A stretch of DNA of 64,000 nucleotides from Pteria penguin (lineage: Eukaryota; Mollusca; Bivalvia; Pterioida; Pteriidae), in the NCBI GenBank assembly GCA_035048485.1, contig CM068586.1:55233667-55297666 (forward strand), read 5' to 3'. The position numbers and the translations under genes were made by a program. Positions within the stretch are counted from its first letter, which is position 1. Each line of letters begins with the position of its first letter. Below the pieces are notes generated by a model, which did not search any database, was not told the DNA's origin, and was given only the letters and a program-made list of their open reading frames with translations. Below, one piece after another: positions 13,745-24,138 of this stretch.

Positions 13745-16700
13745 ACATACATACACACATATACACACACCTAATGATCTTAACATAAACCTGATATTGT
13801 GCTTATTAATTCTGAATTATGTAGGCAATTCCGTTAAATAATTGTGATGTCAATGTTTACAGTTTACGATTTCACTACAGGGGAAAGAAAACTGGTAAAT
13901 TCAGACGTATAGAAGATCAAACGATATATACGATCCTATGAAGGAATAAGCATCTCATACTGACCACAAACTCCCACTGTGAACTCATTGTTATCATAAT
14001 CAGAACGGTAGTTAATAGTCACAATCAAAATAAACAGAAACTTCTACTATCTTATAGATTTTTTAACATTTTATACAATGAAAAATTCTCTGTTTCACAC
14101 ACACACACACAAAAAAATACTTTGAATTTTTTATTAATAACTTTGTAATAGTATATTTATATCTCTTTGTATGGAATTTTCGTTGATCATTTAACTGTTT
14201 ATATGGAGAATTTACTTCAAACTCTATAAATGTGTTTCCTCTAATGCTACTTCTATCAAACACACAATCTGAGTGATTGGGCTTTTTACACGTCCTTAAG
14301 TTGGTTCTGTTATTGCGATGTAAGCAGTTTTCAGTGTTTATTCCATCAGACACCGCCTTGACACAATTTTTTACACGATATGACGTCACCTATGCCATAT
14401 ATTCATTTATGACATAGCGATATTCCACTGCATAAACAGCAAAATATGTAATAAATACATATATGGGAATTAATTTTGTGCACCATATGCACATTTCGAC
14501 ACTTTATGCCTATTTAGTGATTCTCGTGACTTAGTCATATTCTATATTTAATTTTCTCTTGTCTAGAATGAATATGGGTATCGATATGTGATTAAATTAG
14601 AACCAGTCTTACTCCTAGTCTCAGTAAACTATTTTTCACACTGTTAATACTTTATAGAATCCTAACATTAGATGTACACCTCCTATTTGGCATCATCATA
14701 ACTCAAAGCATACACAGGACACGAAATAATTTAGTTGGGTACTCATTACATGATTGCGGATAAACATCATACAGAAAATGTTACTGTCATACAACTTCTG
14801 AGCAAGAGCATTAACTCACTTCAGTCAATTCTTTGACTGCAAGTTGTTTTACCAGCCTAACACGGCAAAAACCAGACCTAATATTTCTCTTTAAATAGTA
14901 ACGTTATTTGGTATAAATATAGATCATCTCCATATCAAGAAATCAAGGACACATAATTATCTAATTATTATACTTAAACTCAAAATCAAATCAATAAGTC
15001 AGTTAGAAGCCAAATAACTGTGTTATAAAATACAAAAAGCTTTCATGTAAGGTAATAAAATATTACCTTCTTTCTTTGGTGCTGATGATCCTTGTATCAA
15101 TTCCGTACTTTCACCAGTATCCACTTTCCTAGAATCTGCAAAAAAGCAGATATCATTATCTTTATTACATAAAAGTGTTTAAGACCATAATTCAAAATAA
15201 AACGAAGCCGGCGTGGCCTAGTGGTATCGCGCTCGCTCCCTAATCGGGAGGCCGGGGTTCGAGTCCCGCTCTGGTCATGCCGGTGTCCAGTCTTTCGGAT
15301 GAGATAGTAAAAAACAATGCCCCAGGTCGTGGTATGCATGGCAAGTTAAAGATCCCTCACTGCTTTGGGTAGGTTCGTTGCAAAGGTCAAAATTTGTATG
15401 TCCCGCATCAGGCAGATGCCGTCACCATATACGTGAAATATTCGTGGTGTGACGTTAAACAAAAACCAATCAACCAATCAATCAAAATAAAACGGCAAAT
15501 AATACATCTTTCCTCTAAAATAATTCTTATAATTTAATAGTTTTTTTTATGAACTGAAAAAGTAAAATCAGTTGACAATCTTATATCAACATTTAGCAGC
15601 TTATTGCCAATTACCAATACAGGCAAACGTTTTCCAAACTTGTATCTTAAATATTTACAAGTTTCTTCTTATAGAAAAAAATCATTGAAGTAAACACAAG
15701 TGATTTTTATTTTAACACTAAGTCATCAAATATAGATATCATTTCATCAGATCAATTCGGTATTTAATAAAAATTGTTGATTTTTGTATCGAGCATGTAA
15801 TAACTATCACCATTAAGATAGAAGTATATTGTACCAGGGTTATAGTGCACAGGGTCAAGATATCTCACTGAAAGGTACATGTAATCAAATAAAGTCATTC
15901 TATAATCATAAATATATGAGCATACAAGTGCATAACTAATACATCAAATAATGAGTGCATGTTCTGACACTACTGTTATCCTCTGATTTGTTCCATAAAT
16001 AGGTAACCCCTGTTGTTAATTTCACCTTTTCTCTTATGTTTACGCCGTCGGATATAGATAAAACCTCCAGCTATGATACTCAGGGACAGGAAAAGGAGAG
16101 GTAAAATAATCCACAATGGCAGTAATGATATTGCTAGATTCTCGTTGCCGCGATCTGATCTAAAAGATGTAGAGAATTGTAAAACGCATATCAGATATGA
16201 TTTATTATGACTTTGAAACATCTTTATATACATCAAGTGTTAGTATAAAACATACGTCGGAGTTCTATGAAAAATGACTAATTAATGGACTGTTGAATTA
16301 ATGCATATACATGTATATAAATATGTCATGAAAGCGTATACTTTACGCTAAATCTGTTGTTGTTGAAGATTGCCCAGGGACTACGCTTGGTTTTAGCGTG
16401 TTCAGTGGCTGCACACAAGCAGAATCTAGATAAGCAAAGAAAAAAATATTTCAGCCGTACAACAACAAAGGCCACAGATCAAGACATTCTATAAGAATAA
16501 AAAGACTTGACATAACTAGAATATAGTTGCAGTACCTACCGAGGACAGGCAATGGAAGTAATAACATCCTTTCAAATGGCATCGTTGGTACGATTATATT
16601 ATCTATTAAAACGCAGGGCGCTACAAAACCCTTGTCAGTTAATAATATCAATAATGTTTTCGATTTTATACAAAAACAAAACTTATGAATAGATGTTCAT

Positions 16701-18632
16701 CAATACAGTGTTCAAATCTTAAACATCTACTGAGCTCTACAAGTCCTGCATAGACGACAATCATTTTAATGAGATATGTATCTAGAAGTACACTTCAACT
16801 TTACTCTATAAATCAGATCAGATCATGTAACACTACGTAAAACTTCTGTTTTGTAGTAGTTGCTGTCGTTGTTGTGGTCAGCGTCTTTGTTGCAATTTTG
16901 TTGTTGATCATGATCTTATCATTGGTTTGTAATTGGTTTCTTTTTTTTTTTTTCTTTTTTTTTTTTTGGTTACTTGTGCTTTGACATTTTATGTTGCTTA
17001 CGTTTCATCATATTTATACATTGTCTGTACCATATATATATATATATATATACTCCCAGGTGTTTCACTGATTCTATTTGTGCTTTATATGTTTATTTCT
17101 CTTTCAGTGATGTATCCTCTCAGGGGATCCGCCTGCGTTTACGTCGGGTAAATTCCTTCACTTTCCGCGGCCGTGTTGTCATGCATGCGATTAGCTAATG
17201 ATTGGCTATTAAAGCTCCATTTTTGTGGAGCTCGGGTAGCTCAGTCGGTTAGAGGGTCGGATGCATGACAGCTAGGTGATTCGGTACCATAGGTCGTGGG
17301 TTCGAGTCCCAGACGGGGAACGAATATAAGTGAAATATAGGGTGCCTTGTTAACTGTAGTGTCTTTGTGCTTTATATGTTTGTCTACTTTGTCTTTATTT
17401 TCTACAGGTATTTCTTCGGAGATCCAAGGTCCATAGTACTCCCAGGTGTTTCACTGATTCTATTTGTGCTTTATATGTTTATTTCTCTTTCAGTGATGTA
17501 TCCTCTCAGGGGATCCGCCTGCGTTTACGTCGGGTAAATTCCTTCACTTTCCGCGGCCGTGTTGTCATGCATGCGATTAGCTAATGATTGGCTATTAAAG
17601 CTCCATTTTTGTGGAGCTCGGGTAGCTCAGTCGGTTAGAGGGTCGGATGCATGACAGCTAGGTGATTCGGTACCATAGGTCGTGGGTTCGAGTCCCAGAC
17701 GGGGAACGAATATAAGTGAAATATAGGGTGCCTTGTTAACTGTAGTGTCTTTGTGCTTTATATGTTTGTCTACTTTGTCTTTATTTTCTACAGGTATTTC
17801 TTCGGAGATCCAAGGTCCATAGTACTCCCAGGTGTTTCACTGATTCTATTTGTGCTTTGTATGTTTATTTCTCTTTCAGTGATGTATCCTCTCAGGGGGA
17901 TCCGCCTGCGTTTACGTCGGGTAAATTCCTTCACTTTCCGCGGCCGTGTTGTCATGCATGCGATTAGCTAATGATTGGCTATTAAAGCTCCATTTTTGTG
18001 GAGCTCGGGTAGCTCAGTCGGTTAGAGGGTCGGATGCATGACAGCTAGGTGATTCGGTACCATAGGTCGTGGGTTCGAGTCCCAGACGGGGAACGAATAT
18101 AAGTGAAATATAGGGTGCCTTGTTAACTGTAGTGTCTTTGTGCTTTATATGTTTGTCTACTTTGTCTTTATTTTCTACAGGTATTTCTTCGGAGATCCAA
18201 GGTCCATAGTACTCCCAGGTGTTTCACTGATTCTATTTGTGCTTTATATGTTTATTTCTCTTTCAGTGATGTATCCTCTCAGGGGATCCGCCTGCGTTTA
18301 CGTCGGGTAAATTCCTTCACTTTCCGCGGCCGTGTTGTCATGCATGCGATTAGCTAATGATTGGCTATTAAAGCTCCATTTTTGTGGAGCTCGGGTAGCT
18401 CAGTCGGTTAGAGGGTCGGATGCATGACAGCTAGGTGATTCGGTACCATAGGTCGTGGGTTCGAGTCCCAGACGGGGAACGAATATAAGTGAAATATAGG
18501 GTGCCTTGTTAACTGTAGTGTCTTTGTGCTTTATATGTTTGTCTACTTTGTCTTTATTTTCTACAGGTATTTCTTCGGAGATCCAAGGTCCATAGTACTC
18601 CCAGGTGTTTCACTGATTCTATTTGTGCTTTA

Positions 18633-18720
<88 letters not shown>

Positions 18721-20856
18721 TATATATAGGTGGTCATCGAATTACGTATTGTCTGTACCATATATATATTAAGATAGTCATCAAATTATGTTGGTATGTA
18801 ACGTCAATCTTCTCTTTTAAAACGAATATTCTCCAGACGAAAAGAAGAAAGATTTCACTCGGAGGCGCATCCAGGATTTCCAAAAAGGGGGAATATATGG
18901 AAATCAGGTATTAGTCAAAATACTCAGTCATTCTGGGTGCCAAATCTGGAGTTTTACTCGTTATACGAGTGTTTTCAACCTTACCATCCAAGTATGGCTT
19001 GTAAATTTGTGACGAAATGTGGTACTGTTTGAGAAATACCCTCATGGTCATGCATATCGTGTTATCACTCACGTTTTTCGTTTGAGACAGCTTATACTAA
19101 TGCCCCGTGTCACGGCATACGTTGCACGTAAAACGAATTCCTTCTCTGCTTAGGCTGAACCCGTAACATAGATAACATTATGAAGTCATGCGCCAGACAG
19201 ATGCCTCCACCATATAAGAAAACAATGCATTTTACCTCTAGACACAGATTTATCTTCACAGAGTGGATGATCTATTTGAAAGATATAAAACACATGAAAT
19301 GTCGTATCTAGTATTAATAAGCTTACATGCTATGACCTTGCTAGAGAAATAGGTTTTATCCGGACATATTCCTCGATTTCTGTCACATGGTTTTGCGTCA
19401 ACCTTCATTGCATTGACATTGTATTCTGCACAATATCCTGAAGTAATATATTTCACACATAATTATTATGGAGTATGACATTTTATTACTGATGTAATAT
19501 TCTTTAAAACACATTCTCTTCCCGCAAATGTTCGAATATGACTCCACGCTCACTAAAGTGTACATAGTAGGATGTACATTGTATATTACACTGACCTTCA
19601 TTAAGGATGTACATTGTATAGTACACTGACCTCCATTAAGGATATACATTCTATACTACACTGACCTCCATTATGGATGTACATTGTATACTAAATTGAC
19701 CTCTTTTAAGGATTTACATTGTATACTACACTGACCTCTATTAAGGATGTACATTGTATATTACACTGACCTCCATTAAGGATGTACATTGTATACTACA
19801 CTGACCTCCATTGAGGATGTACACTGTTTACTACACTGACCTCCATTAAGGATGTACACTGTTTACTACACTAACCTCCATTAAGGATGTACATTGTATA
19901 CTACACTGACCTCCATTAAGGATGTACATTGTATACTACATTGACCTCCACTAAGGATGTACATTGTATACTACACTCACGTCCATTAAGGATGTACATT
20001 GTATACTACACTGACCTCCATTAAGGATGTACATTGTATACTACACTGACCTCCATTAAGGATGTACATTGTATACTACACTGACCTCCATTAAGGATGT
20101 ACATTGTATACTACACTGACCTCCATTAAGGATGTACATTGTATACCACACTGACCTCCATTAAGGATGTACATTGTATACTACAATGACCTCTATTAAG
20201 GATGTACATTATGTACTACACTGACCTCCATTAGGGATTACAGTTGCATACTACACTGACCTCCATTAAGGATGGACATTGTATACTGCACTCACCTCCA
20301 GTAAGATAGATTGGTTGGTTAATTGGTGTTTTACGTCGCTTTCAACAATTTTTCAGTTATATCGCGACATGGATGCAGGAGGTAACCAACCTCTCAAACA
20401 TATTGGCGCAACCCGGGAATCGAACCCGGATCGTCGGCGCCCTTAGCCATGTGCTTAACCACTACACCAAGCCTGCCCCCTCCTCCATTAGGAATGTATA
20501 TTGTCTACTACAAAAAGATGCATTTTAGGATATACATTCTCTACCAGATTGAGGATCTTCGGGCCATACAGCATACAGCCTTAGTGCATGTATATATCTA
20601 ATGTACATAGAATTTATTAATTCAACTTAAACCAATATCATTTTGTAAATTTACATACAAAATGGGGGGCCCCGATCTTTACCTCAATAGCTAAAATAAT
20701 TTGATTGTGCCTTAGTGTCTTAGCTTAACCTAAAATGATTGAGGAACATGCCTCTGAACTGAGAACTGAGAAAAATATTTAATAGATCCATGTTTTCTTT
20801 CTTTTTTCTTTTATTTATTTATTTATTTATTATTGTTATTATTATTACAATTATTA

Positions 20857-20898
<42 letters not shown>

Positions 20899-20933
20899 CA
20901 TACTTATTATTGTTATTATCATTATTATTATTA

Positions 20934-20980
<47 letters not shown>

Positions 20981-20996
20981 ATTATTATTATTATTA

Positions 20997-21046
<50 letters not shown>

Positions 21047-21262
21047 ATTTTTGGGAGAGAGGGCTTGTTCTTTCCTTTTTTTTTTTTTCTTTTAACAACT
21101 GTGTACCTGACTGTATCCAGGATATTTCCATACATTTCTCCATTAACTGTCCCTTTTCATTCCTCAGACAATGATATGGACTGTTCGTAGAACATCGTAG
21201 TGTCTCGGACCTCCTTTGTATCTCAATGGACGTTGATGGACATCGTACACCATCCATTCTTC
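11153..21262 (-). CDS. receptor-like membrane protein with STAND-type NTPase (gene model)
   Basis: Exons joined on the minus strand: 21262-21107, 19437-19327, 19271-19236, (16620-16540 optional), 16425-16347, 16159-16026, 15135-15067, (13384-13316 optional), 12324-11153. Every junction has AG/GT ends and the codon phase fits throughout. Predicted order is two cysteine-rich extracellular segments, a Ser/Thr-rich stalk, one transmembrane helix, a basic inner flank, a hydrophilic linker, then a P-loop NTPase of the STAND type. Molluscs are known to carry large families of such genes, and an innate sensing or signalling role is often proposed but not shown. The first exon with the signal peptide was not found upstream of 21262. 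Splice choices are inferred, without transcript evidence. Confidence 0.72.
12466..13045 (+). repeat. dispersed repeat family A, two copies in tandem
   Basis: The copy at 12466-12799 contains all family blocks and ends 'agtccaccagcagtgacacc'. A second copy starts at 12800 with 'ataaatatagaacatatata' and runs to about 13045. Both lie in the intron just upstream of the NTPase exon. Confidence 0.8.
13316..13384 (-). CDS. candidate 69-bp linker exon (optional cassette)
   Basis: Acceptor 'ccttattgtag' and donor 'gtaaaa' bracket exactly 69 bp, open in one frame ([14 protein letters not shown]...), with 2 bases at the start and 1 at the end. It can be included or skipped without shifting the frame into the NTPase exon. 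The peptide is basic and hydrophilic. Lying between membrane and NTPase exons, it would lengthen the juxtamembrane linker. Confidence 0.5.
13665..13770. repeat. (CT)n(CA)n compound microsatellite
   Basis: About 45 bp of CT dinucleotides is followed by about 60 bp of CA dinucleotides with a few T interruptions. It lies within an intron of the receptor gene. Confidence 0.95.
14455..14545 (+). repeat. dispersed repeat family A, fragment
   Basis: This fragment contains 'ttttgtgcaccatatgcaca' and 'ttcgacactttatgcc', matching only the first part of family A. Confidence 0.6.
15067..15135 (-). CDS. 69-bp juxtamembrane linker exon
   Basis: Acceptor 'aaaagc/tttttgcag' and donor 'gtaata' bracket 69 bp encoding [15 protein letters not shown] and SSAPKKE. 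The phase (2 leading bases, 1 trailing) joins the membrane exon to the NTPase exon with no gap. The composition (Ser, Thr, Glu, Lys) suggests a flexible cytoplasmic linker. Confidence 0.65.
15205..15481 (+). repeat. intact tRNA-derived SINE with target-site duplication
   Basis: It begins with an A-box-like 'gcgtggcctagtggtatc', followed by a B box 'ggggttcgagtccc', a body with 'cagtctttcggatgaga' and 'cactgctttgggta', 'caccatatacgtgaaata', 'gtgtgacgttaaac', and a (CAAT)n-like tail. The 13-bp direct repeat tcaaaataaaacg flanks it (15192-15204 and 15482-15494), so insertion was by retrotransposition. It resembles molluscan SINEs of the V-SINE type such as RUDI; this identification is from memory and untested. 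Confidence 0.85.
16026..16159 (-). CDS. transmembrane exon
   Basis: Acceptor 'catcttttag' and donor 'gtgaaatt' enclose 134 bp. The protein reads [16 protein letters not shown], then a hydrophobic helix of about 24 residues ([20 protein letters not shown]), then the basic stop-transfer RRRKHKRK. The basic flank places the following NTPase in the cytoplasm and the cysteine-rich part outside. The phase joins both neighbours exactly. Confidence 0.8.
16347..16425 (-). CDS. extracellular stalk exon
   Basis: Acceptor 'ttgcttatctag' and donor 'gtaaag' enclose 79 bp reading [20 protein letters not shown] then TTTDL. The Pro/Ser/Thr-rich peptide with one Cys fits a stalk just outside the membrane. Its two trailing bases are completed by the first base of the membrane exon. 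Confidence 0.7.
16540..16620 (-). CDS. candidate optional extracellular exon
   Basis: Acceptor 'ggttttgtag' and donor 'gtaggt' bracket 81 bp open in the phase needed (2 leading, 1 trailing base), reading [18 protein letters not shown] then LLLPLPVL. It could be inserted before the stalk exon without shifting the frame. The hydrophobic peptide is unlike the neighbouring cysteine-rich exons, so it may be a chance match. Confidence 0.35.
16930..16967 (+). repeat. poly-T tract
   Basis: A run of T with few interruptions lies upstream of the 386-bp array. No function is seen. Confidence 0.85.
17035..17052. repeat. short (TA)n tract at left border of the 386-bp array
   Basis: A TA run preceded by 'attgtctgtaccatatata' abuts the first 386-bp unit. 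The same 'attgtctgtaccatatata' occurs after the array at 18748, so the array sits between copies of one flanking sequence. Confidence 0.7.
17053..18631 (+). repeat. 386-bp tandem array with tRNA-like promoters (4 units)
   Basis: Four near-identical units start at 17053, 17439, 17825 and 18212, plus a short partial at the right end. Each holds a tRNA-like segment: 'gggtagctcagtcggttaga' resembles an A box and D arm, and 'gtgggttcgagtcccagac' has the B-box consensus and a T-arm stem. In the first unit these lie at about 17234 and 17296. The flanking bases do not form a 7-bp acceptor stem, so this is tRNA-derived rather than a working tRNA gene. Only a few single-base differences separate the units, for example one extra G in the third. 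The array lies in an intron of the minus-strand receptor gene. Confidence 0.9.
18632..18729. repeat. (TA)n microsatellite at right border of the array
   Basis: A TA dinucleotide run with one interrupting C takes over within the 'tgctttatat' motif of the fifth, partial unit. Confidence 0.95.
19236..19271 (-). CDS. 36-bp extracellular micro-exon
   Basis: Acceptor 'ctttcaaatag' and donor 'gtaaaatg' bracket 36 bp reading [11 protein letters not shown] in the required phase. The single Cys fits the cysteine-rich ectodomain. Short length makes it less certain, but both splice sites and the phase agree. Confidence 0.55.
19327..19437 (-). CDS. cysteine-rich extracellular exon (second module half)
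   Basis: Acceptor 'ttacttcag' and donor 'gtaagc' enclose 111 bp reading [17 protein letters not shown], then [21 protein letters not shown] start with a later CP.TYxSS stretch is, as I recall it, a recurring cysteine-rich module in bivalve membrane proteins. It continues directly from the exon at 21107-21262. Leading 2 and trailing 1 base keep the phase. Confidence 0.75.
19556..20305. repeat. 35-bp tandem repeat array
   Basis: About 21 copies of a 35-bp unit containing 'ctgacctccattaaggatgt' then 'acattgtatactaca'. The central copies (about 20,000-20,160) are nearly identical and the edges have decayed. The array resumes for about 60 bp after the SINE at 20306-20481. It lies in the intron between the two cysteine-rich exons. 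Confidence 0.93.
20306..20481 (-). repeat. SINE inserted into the 35-bp array
   Basis: In reverse complement it has an A-box-like 'gcttggtgtagtggttaag', a B box 'ccgggttcgattcccgg' and a tail matching 'gacgtaaaacaccaat'. It interrupts the 35-bp array, whose units continue on the far side at about 20,482, so it is younger than the array. Confidence 0.8.
20808..21048. repeat. (ATT)n microsatellite
   Basis: About 240 bp of ATT triplets with C and G interruptions. Long Leu, Ile or Tyr runs in translated frames come only from this repeat. Confidence 0.95.
21107..21262 (-). CDS. cysteine-rich extracellular exon (first module half)
   Basis: Acceptor 'tacttgctag' and donor 'gtacac' enclose 156 bp. 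The peptide includes [34 protein letters not shown] and WIQSG. The pattern CP...E...RS..L.C....YHCL....G.L.E.C resembles the first half of a module I recall from bivalve receptor-like proteins. The last codon joins the exon at 19437 to give G-YCAEYN. The exon that should precede it, with a start and signal peptide, was not identified. Confidence 0.75.
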
Positions 21263-21805
21263 CTAGCAAGTAGTGTAAGAGGTGTAACTAAACTGCATTT
21301 GTTCTTACTTCGCGGAAATGATATGTTTGCAGGGTTGGCACTGTTCTTTTAGTATTTTTATGAATGTTTTCAGATACATGATCTAAATAAAGTTCGAACA
21401 CAAATCATTCTAATTCGTCAGAATATTCTCGTTATATTTCATTGTATTGCTTTTTCATTGATTTATTGCTAAATTTTGGCCGAGAGAAGTTTACTTATCT
21501 ATTAATTTATCTTTTCTAATTCAGACTAAACCTCTAATCCTTTAATCCTTAATTTGCTAAAAGTCGGGAAATCCATTGTATTGATAAATATATCTAACTC
21601 AAGTGACCATAAACTCTTACATACGGTCATGTAATTCTGTCGTCCTACTTTTAATAGAAACATCTGACAAAAAGATGAGTTATTAATGTAAGCCAACAAT
21701 ATAGTGCCAGACTTCGAAATATTTGAATTTGGGACTTCTTTGGACTAACCCTCCCTCTCCCCTCCACAATCATAACGCGAATCTAACACAACAGTTTATA
21801 TATAT

Positions 21806-21959
21806 CAGTGGCGGATTTAGAGGGGGCGGGGGCCCACCCCCCCCCCCTTTTGGCTACATATTTACTAGTAAAAATCCAGTTTTTGCACCAAAAATGGCTG
21901 AGAAATTTGGCTTATACACATGTCGGTCCCCCTTTTCGGAAATCCTGGATCCGCCACTG
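21806..21959. mobile_element. 154-bp MITE with CAGTGGCGGAT ends
   Basis: The left end cagtggcggat and right end atccgccactg are perfect reverse complements. The interior is G/C-run rich. This terminal sequence is typical of small hAT-like elements in invertebrates. Related fragments occur at about 18.86, 22.53, 27.57 and 33.35 kb. Short 'tatat' stretches flank it, but a clean 8-bp duplication is not visible. Confidence 0.75.
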
Positions 21960-22526
21960 TATATCACAAACCTTGACTTTCATTTTCAAACTATGTATGT
22001 TGTTTAGAAATAAGTACACATACAGTTAACATAAAAAAAACTTTGTTGAAAAAAAATACATTATATACAGACACGACATTAAATGAGATAGATTTTTGAG
22101 TTTATGTCCATTTCAACATTTTCCACGCGTTATCGTGTTATCTTGTATACATGTATATTCATGTGACATATCATACATAGGCCTAGAAGATCGTGTCATT
22201 TATGATGTAAATAGTCCTTAAGTGTGATAGGGATAGATACACAGATACCATCATATCAGGTATAGACTCGCCATGGTGTATTTGTTTTGTAACTACATCA
22301 AACTAAACCAAGATTACTTCACTTATATATACTCGGTACATGTCCTCAAAATGTTGTCCTTTACCACGGATTTGCCCCAAGTATATGTAGTGAGGGATTG
22401 TTTATAGGCCTATGTTTATACCGAAGAATAGATTATGGAGACAGGGGTTGATAAATCATCTAAATTCGAAATTGATTACAATACCACTGAAACCCCACCC
22501 CTTTTTTCCGACGTCATAGTAAATAC

Positions 22527-22640
22527 ATGTTCAAGGGCGGATTTAGGGGGATGGGGGTGTTCGGGGAAAACCCCGGGGTGTCCTTTTTCCCTTTTTTATT
22601 ATCATTATTTTTTTTTTTACCTTTTCCTTTCGTCGATGGT
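22527..22640 (+). repeat. fragment of the CAGTGGCGGAT-type element
   Basis: 'caagggcggatttaggggga' resembles the left end of the MITE at 21806, followed by the same style of G and C runs. No matching right end was found. Confidence 0.5.
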
Positions 22641-22877
22641 CAATTTATATCATTCGAATTTTTGACCGATCATATTCTGTTTTTATGTTTTGAACAACCT
22701 TTTGTTATCTTTCGGAGTTTTTCACACCCACACATGCTTGTGCATAATTTATTTTTGCTACATATATGACTGCATGGTGCTTACTTTGAAAGTAACTCAT
22801 ACATTCCAAATTTAATTATTTTTGTTGTTACATGAAAATTACGGTGGCTGTAAGCGGACATGTGTGAAAAAAAAATT

Positions 22878-23208
22878 AAATCGTGGCCACAGTTTAGTAA
22901 ATCGTTCCCACAGTTTAGCTAAATCGTGGCCACAGTTTACTAAATCGTTGCCACAGTTTATTAAATCGTTCCCACAGTTTAGCTAAATCGTGGCCACAGT
23001 TTACTAAATCGTTCCCACAGTTTATTAAATCGTGGCCACAGTTTAGCTAAATCGTGGCCACAGTTTATTAAACTGTGCCCACAGTTTATTAAATCGTGGC
23101 CACAGTTTATTAAATCGTGGCCACATTTTAGCTAAATCGTGGCCACAGTTTACTAAACTGTGGCCACAGTTTACTAAATCGTGTGCACAGTTTAGCTATA
23201 TCACCATA
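22878..23208. repeat. palindromic-box array, element A left
   Basis: About 15 boxes of the form TAAA-yyGTG-nnnn-CAGTTTA, each close to a 20-bp palindrome, are separated by 1-2 bases (T, C or GC). The centre is usually GGCC but also TCCC and others, so neighbouring boxes differ mainly in the core. Confidence 0.9.
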
Positions 23209-23224
23209 AATACAACTAACCAAC

Positions 23225-23655
23225 AAACATATGCGACTTTAATTAAAGAAATATTTTCATTAAAATTTGGTTTCAATTTGGATTGACACAAAGAGAGATT
23301 TGTCAGTTTTTAGAAAGCATAGGTATTAACATATCTGAACGTCACATAAGGCGTATATTGCAGAGCTTAAATCTGCGAAGAAATGGAAACTTTACAGACT
23401 GTGTAACCGTTATAACTTTTATTCATAACCAACTACAATCCTCTGGAAAACTGCATGGGTATAAATAGATGCATGAGAAATGTCTGGTGAACGGATTGCG
23501 TGTGGGAAGACGTGCGTGTTGCTATGTCTTTGATGGATCCGGACGGCTGTCTCTTCAGATATATACCAAGTTACTTTCAATATCAAACATTATTATACCC
23601 CTTGCAAACGAACCGATTCGTGTCCGGGCCATATCTTTTTATTGGGTCAATGGAT
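23225..23655 (+). pseudogene. decayed integrase/transposase N-terminal region, copy A
   Basis: The frame reads LTQREICQFLESIGINISER then HIRRILQSLNLRRNG, a helix-turn-helix-like start. A stop follows after KLHGYK, and the frame continues MHEKCLVNGLRVGR. A change of frame then gives DVRVAMSLMDPDG. The ordered blocks resemble the DNA-binding region ahead of an rve integrase core in IS3-like eukaryotic transposons (IS3EU in Repbase usage, from memory). No catalytic DDE region remains. Confidence 0.6.
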
Positions 23656-24138
23656 TTAGATAGTATTTTACAGGATTGCTGCCCATTACCCAAGGGTGTG
23701 TCTCGGCCTTGACCCAAGGCCATAGGTCAAAAGGTCAAGGTCACTGTGTTTATATATACATATAAACAAGAACTTTGTGTGCAGGATACAGACCAAACTT
23801 TTCAACCAAGCATATTAAAATTTTCCATGGGGATTACCCATGGGTAGACAAGAAACCCTATTGATTTACATTGACCTTTGTCTGCAAGGACCTATCATTA
23901 TGAACATTTGTGTGAAATATGATGAAATTCTGATGTAGGGTTAAGGATATATGAGATCGGATAAACGAAATGACAGACGGACACGTCATCGACTATATGC
24001 TACCCCAAATTTTTTTCGGGGAACGTAATAGAATATTCCATAGGCATAGGAAGCCGGAATAATCGCAAGATCCATCCATTCAAACTGTACACTCGTGAGA
24101 CGCCGCGCGAGCCAGATAGCTAGCCCTACAGTAGATAT

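Noticed and set aside
14063..14389. 108-codon minus-strand frame ([15 protein letters not shown]) inside the receptor gene
   Set aside because: It looks partly protein-like, but no acceptor and donor in the needed phase were found, and it runs into a CA repeat (VCVCV).
17225..17325. Working tRNA gene in the 386-bp unit (and its three repeats)
   Set aside because: A-box and B-box matches are good, but the 5' and 3' flanks do not pair into an acceptor stem and no clear anticodon arm of normal size is visible. It is treated as tRNA-derived.
20790..21174. Long frames rich in Leu, Ile or Tyr
   Set aside because: They are translations of the (ATT)n microsatellite.
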